Origin: Pseudomonas fluorescens
GTDB taxonomy: Bacteria > Pseudomonadota > Gammaproteobacteria > Pseudomonadales > Pseudomonadaceae
NCBI RefSeq assembly: GCF_001623525.1
Contig: NZ_CP015225.1
Coordinates: forward strand, 434,001-498,000
DNA length: 64,000 nt
Direction of reading: 5' to 3'
In this document: piece by piece, positions 61,464-64,000 of the stretch
How positions within the stretch are numbered: position 1 is the stretch's first letter
How the letters are laid out: every line of letters begins with the position of its first letter
The notes under the pieces: model-generated
What the model was told of the DNA's origin: nothing
Databases searched by the model: none
Seen by the model: the letters and a program-made list of their open reading frames with translations, nothing else
Position numbers and translations under genes: made by a program

Positions 61464-61643
61464 TTACGATTTTCTGCCGCCGCCTTGGCTGCGTTCGCTA
61501 CCTTTGTTACCGGCTCCAGTGCCTTTTTGCCGGTCGTTGGCAACGTTGCCGCCCGACGCTTGTCCGCCTTTCTTGCCGGCTTCCGATGCTTTTTCACGAT
61601 CATTGGCGAAGTTGCCTGGGTTTTTGTTTCCGCTACTGGCCAT
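61464..61643 (-). CDS. KGG-repeat general stress protein (YciG-like)
   Basis: Very hydrophilic protein of 59 residues with repeats of the NxxNFANDREKASEAGKKGG type: GNFANDREKASEAGKKGGQA, then GNVANDRQKGTGAGNKGSER. Such proteins are disordered, stress-induced and appear in Pseudomonas stationary phase. A frame 85 codons longer is open upstream, but the family starts at the ATG at 61643. Confidence 0.87.
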   Translation of the reverse strand: MASSGNKNPGNFANDREKASEAGKKGGQASGGNVANDRQKGTGAGNKGSERSQGGGRKS

Positions 61644-61768
61644 TTCGAGAATCCTCATTTTGGTTGAGCGAGCAACGTGCCTCGCATTAGTTGGGAAAGA
61701 AAATGGCCGGGGGAAGTTTAAAAAAAACCGCTTGCTGGCGACGAATGGTCTGCCACCAGCCTTCACTT

Positions 61769-62332
61769 CTAATCCTCGCCACCGCTGACTTTCCAATGCT
61801 TGGCATCTGCCGGGAATACCACTTGCTCGACCCGATGGGCAATGCCGAAAGCCAGGGAGTTCTCCGCTGGAATCACCCGTTCCTCGGCACACAGGCATTT
61901 GAAGATATCCAGCTGCGTCGCCGCGCCAGCGGTTTCCTTGACGTAGATTTCCACGTAGCGCGCCACGTCGTTGTCCAGGCTGGACAGGTACTCGCGCAAG
62001 CGTGAGTGGTCCACCGACTTCTGACCGAAGTACCAGTTCATCGGATGAATCAGGAAACGCGAGTGCGGGGTGGTGGTGCGGTCGCTGGCGGCCAGGTACA
62101 TGACGATGCCCATCGACTCGATGTTGCCGGCGTTCACCGCACGTACCGGTATCGGCAGGGACTTGATGAAGGTGTAGAGGGTGAAACCGAAGTTGGTGCT
62201 GCCACCGACTGTGGAGAGATTGAGCATCAGCGAGTCGGCGCCTTTCTCAATGGCCTCCAGGCAGTTATCGCGAAAGCGTTCCGTGGTTCCCTGATCGATC
62301 TGGCAATGAAAATGGACAATGTGTTCGGACAT
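61769..62332 (-). CDS. ClpP-like serine protease fold protein
   Basis: Protein of 187 residues of the ClpP/crotonase fold: LNLSTVGGSTNFGFTLYTFI (oxyanion strand), catalytic Ser73 in NIESMGIVMYLAA and His96 in SRFLIHPM. It is a divergent relative of ClpP without the ATPase-binding hydrophobic cleft pattern, found as a lone gene in many Pseudomonas. Substrate and partner unknown. Confidence 0.82.
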   Translation of the reverse strand: MSEHIVHFHCQIDQGTTERFRDNCLEAIEKGADSLMLNLSTVGGSTNFGFTLYTFIKSLPIPVRAVNAGNIESMGIVMYLAASDRTTTPHSRFLIHPMNWYFGQKSVDHSRLREYLSSLDNDVARYVEIYVKETAGAATQLDIFKCLCAEERVIPAENSLAFGIAHRVEQVVFPADAKHWKVSGGED

Positions 62333-62449
62333 CTGAAACTCCTGTCGACTTCACCCTTTGCAAGTGCCTGCGGATCGGCTGTGCCGTACAGTTGGGAGTC
62401 CAGCGGTCTGCGGATGTTCCTCATCCATGGCTGGCTGCCGGTGAGCACA

Positions 62450-63505
62450 TCAAGTCGGTTGCTGCTGTTCGCATTTCTGGGCAGCTTGCGTCATGCGCTG
62501 CAGGAATAACGCCAGCCCGGCTTCTTCTTCGCTGAGGCCTTTACGTGCCCGGGGTTTGGGCAACTGGGTCAGGGCACCGAGCAGGAAACTCTCCACCACC
62601 GCAGGATGAATGTAGCACTTGCGACAGACGGTCGGCGTGTTGCCCAGTTGTCGGGCGACTTGCCTGACCATCTCGGCGACATGCCTTTTGGCCTCGCTTT
62701 CGGTTTCCCAGCGCAGCGTCCGCAACCCGGCCAGAGCGGCTGCGCTGCCGGCCCAGGTGCGGTAGTCCTTGGCGGTGAAGTCAGCGCCAGTGAGGGTCTT
62801 GAGGTAGGCGTTGATGTCCGAAGAACTGATGGCGTGGCGTTCGCCGTGTTCGTCCAGGTACTGGAACAGGTTCTGCCCGGGGATCTCCTGGCAGCGCTTG
62901 ATGATCCGCGCCAGGCGCCGGTCCTTCACGGTGATCTGGTGCTCGATGCCGCTCTTGCCACGGAACTGGAAGGCGATGGCGCTGCCGTTGACCTCGACAT
63001 GCTTGTTGCGCAGGGTCGTCAGGCCATAGGAGCGATTGTCCCGCGCGTATTGGCTGTTGCCGACGCGGATCAGGGTCGTGTCCAGCAGGGTGATGACCGT
63101 GGCCATGACTTTGTCGCGGCTGAACCCGGGCGTGGCGAGGATTTGCTCCAGGCGTTTGCGCAAGCGCGGCAGGGCCCGTCCGAATTCCAGCATCCGCGAA
63201 TACTTGTCCGCATCACGGACCTCACGCCAGCGCGCATGGTAACGGTACTGCTTGCGTCCACGGGCATCGCGCCCGGTGGCCTGGAGATGGCCGCGCGGGT
63301 CGGTGCAGATCCAGACATCGGTATAGGCCGGTGGCACCGCTAGGGCATTGATGCGCTGGATCTCGGCTGTGTCGGTGATGCACTGGCCTTGCGGGTCGAA
63401 ATAACAGAACTTGCCACGCAATTTCTTGCGGGTGATGCCGGGGGCCGTGTCGTCGACGTAATGCAGGTCGGCCGGCAATGCATCCGGCGGCAGGGTGTCG
63501 GGCAT
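62450..63505 (-). CDS. DNA topoisomerase IB
   Basis: Eukaryote/poxvirus-type topoisomerase I of 351 residues that relaxes supercoils by a 3'-phosphotyrosine link. N-terminal domain about 15-95, catalytic domain with Arg in LIRVGNSQYA, Lys in GKSG, Arg249 in KDYRTWAGS and nucleophile Tyr298 in RKCYIHPAV. Such genes are common in Pseudomonas and were probably acquired early. Single-gene unit on the minus strand. Confidence 0.92.
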   Translation of the reverse strand: MPDTLPPDALPADLHYVDDTAPGITRKKLRGKFCYFDPQGQCITDTAEIQRINALAVPPAYTDVWICTDPRGHLQATGRDARGRKQYRYHARWREVRDADKYSRMLEFGRALPRLRKRLEQILATPGFSRDKVMATVITLLDTTLIRVGNSQYARDNRSYGLTTLRNKHVEVNGSAIAFQFRGKSGIEHQITVKDRRLARIIKRCQEIPGQNLFQYLDEHGERHAISSSDINAYLKTLTGADFTAKDYRTWAGSAAALAGLRTLRWETESEAKRHVAEMVRQVARQLGNTPTVCRKCYIHPAVVESFLLGALTQLPKPRARKGLSEEEAGLALFLQRMTQAAQKCEQQQPT

Positions 63506-63600
63506 GAAGAAAGTCCTTGGCAGCGAATCCGGTGGCCATGTGATCGATTGACCGCAGCCCGTTGCGGTCGTGCCAAGATTCTGCGGTTACCCGCAACCCC

Positions 63601-63683
63601 TGTGTGCGAGCTTGCTCGCGATAGCGGTGAATCAGCTTGCATCAATGTTGGATGCGTCGTCATCGCGAGCAAGCTCGCACACA
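63601..63683. repeat. Variant REP doublet with symmetric change
   Basis: TGTGTGCGAGCTTGCTCGCG and the mirror CGCGAGCAAGCTCGCACACA. Compared with the copy at 58604 (TGTGGGAGCGAGC), both arms have the same two-base-shorter tip, so pairing is kept. Confidence 0.85.
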
Positions 63684-63690
63684 AGGTGGA

Positions 63691-64000
63691 CTACGCCAAC
63701 ACCGCCACCGCCTTGATCTGCGCCCACAGCAACTGCCCTGGATGCAGCTTGAGCTGATCGCGCGAATAGCGGGTGATGCGTGCCAGCAGCGGGGTGCCGG
63801 CGGCTTCCAGGCGGACCAGCACATGGGCGGCGTTGTCGGCGGCCTGTTCGCTGACCACGGTGACCGGCAGGCGATTGAGGATGCTGGTCTGGGCATCGTT
63901 CGCCAGGCTGAGGCTGACGTCCCGGGCCTGGACCTTGAAGCGCAGCGGCTGGCCGAGGGCCAGGGACGTGTGGGCCACGCGTACGTTCAGTTGGCTATCG
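63691..64000 (-). CDS. modC: Molybdate ABC transporter ATP-binding protein, C-terminal part
   Basis: The last 103 codons of a minus-strand gene that continues past the right edge. It reads as a TOBE domain: [51 protein letters not shown] and [11 protein letters not shown]. This is the molybdate-binding end of ModC. The ATPase half is outside the window, so the assignment rests on this domain. Confidence 0.82.
   Translation of the reverse strand, partial: DSQLNVRVAHTSLALGQPLRFKVQARDVSLSLANDAQTSILNRLPVTVVSEQAADNAAHVLVRLEAAGTPLLARITRYSRDQLKLHPGQLLWAQIKAVAVLA

Noticed and set aside
1..64000. CRISPR arrays, tRNA, rRNA and intact insertion sequences.
   Set aside because: No regularly spaced direct repeats, cloverleaf-like genes or full transposase genes were seen; the repeated units found are palindromic REP-type elements.

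Overview
The window is chromosomal DNA of a Pseudomonas, most likely of the P. fluorescens group. Pointers are the G+C-rich codon use, Pseudomonas-type REP doublets (TGTGGGAGC...GCTCCCACA), a DUF2790 protein, and close matches to Pseudomonas GabT/GabD, CynTS, CheR/CheD/CheB, PpnN and LMW ArsC proteins. Both edges cut genes: the left one an ArgE-like deacetylase, the right one a ModC-like ATPase on the minus strand. I saw no rRNA, tRNA or CRISPR array.

Layout. 1-9.4 kb: a nitrogen/organic-acid catabolic group with an ArgE-like deacetylase, a succinate-semialdehyde-type dehydrogenase, tartrate dehydrogenase, bicupin, acetyltransferase, GhrA-type reductase, class-III aminotransferase, HAD protein and Lrp/AsnC regulator. 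9.4-16.5 kb: single genes (secreted alpha/beta hydrolase, VOC protein, zinc-ribbon membrane protein, periplasmic binding protein, lipoprotein, KptA) and a TonB-receptor remnant. 16.8-22.8 kb: the most unusual locus, with an SDR dehydrogenase, a divergent LysR regulator, a RuBisCO-like protein, a DUF1537 acid-sugar kinase and an MHS-type transporter. It looks like a sugar-acid catabolic pathway of the oxo-isoapionate type, but without the known apiose/apionate upstream enzymes. 23-31 kb: GMC oxidoreductase, secreted hydrolase, tandem-HD/LuxR protein, two regulator-controlled small redox clusters, GST and an MmyB-type regulator.

31-37.2 kb: an RTX/delta-60 secreted protein, divergent from a FecI-FecR-TonB receptor set with a Fur-box-like site. 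37.3-39.5 kb: cynR divergent from cynT-cynS (cyanate detoxification), with a nested palindromic operator. 39.6-43.6 kb: an accessory islet full of debris (DUF2790 protein, ASCH protein, IS66-type transposase remnant, P-loop kinase remnant, HigA-like antitoxin with a histone-H1-like tail, and two gene 5' ends fused back to back). 44-47.2 kb: LysR/EamA pair, small periplasmic protein, broken LuxR regulator and a 27-codon membrane peptide gene.

47.4-56.1 kb: a nine-gene accessory chemotaxis operon on the minus strand, in the order MCP-cheY-STAS-cheA-MCP-cheW-cheR-cheD-cheB. Its promoter-proximal receptor carries a CheZ-like FQDxxxQ motif near its C-terminus. 56.5-64 kb: MATE exporter, HAD phosphatase, PpnN, DUF3087 protein, ArsC, KGG stress protein, ClpP-like protein, topoisomerase IB and ModC. 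At least three families of palindromic intergenic repeats are scattered through the window.
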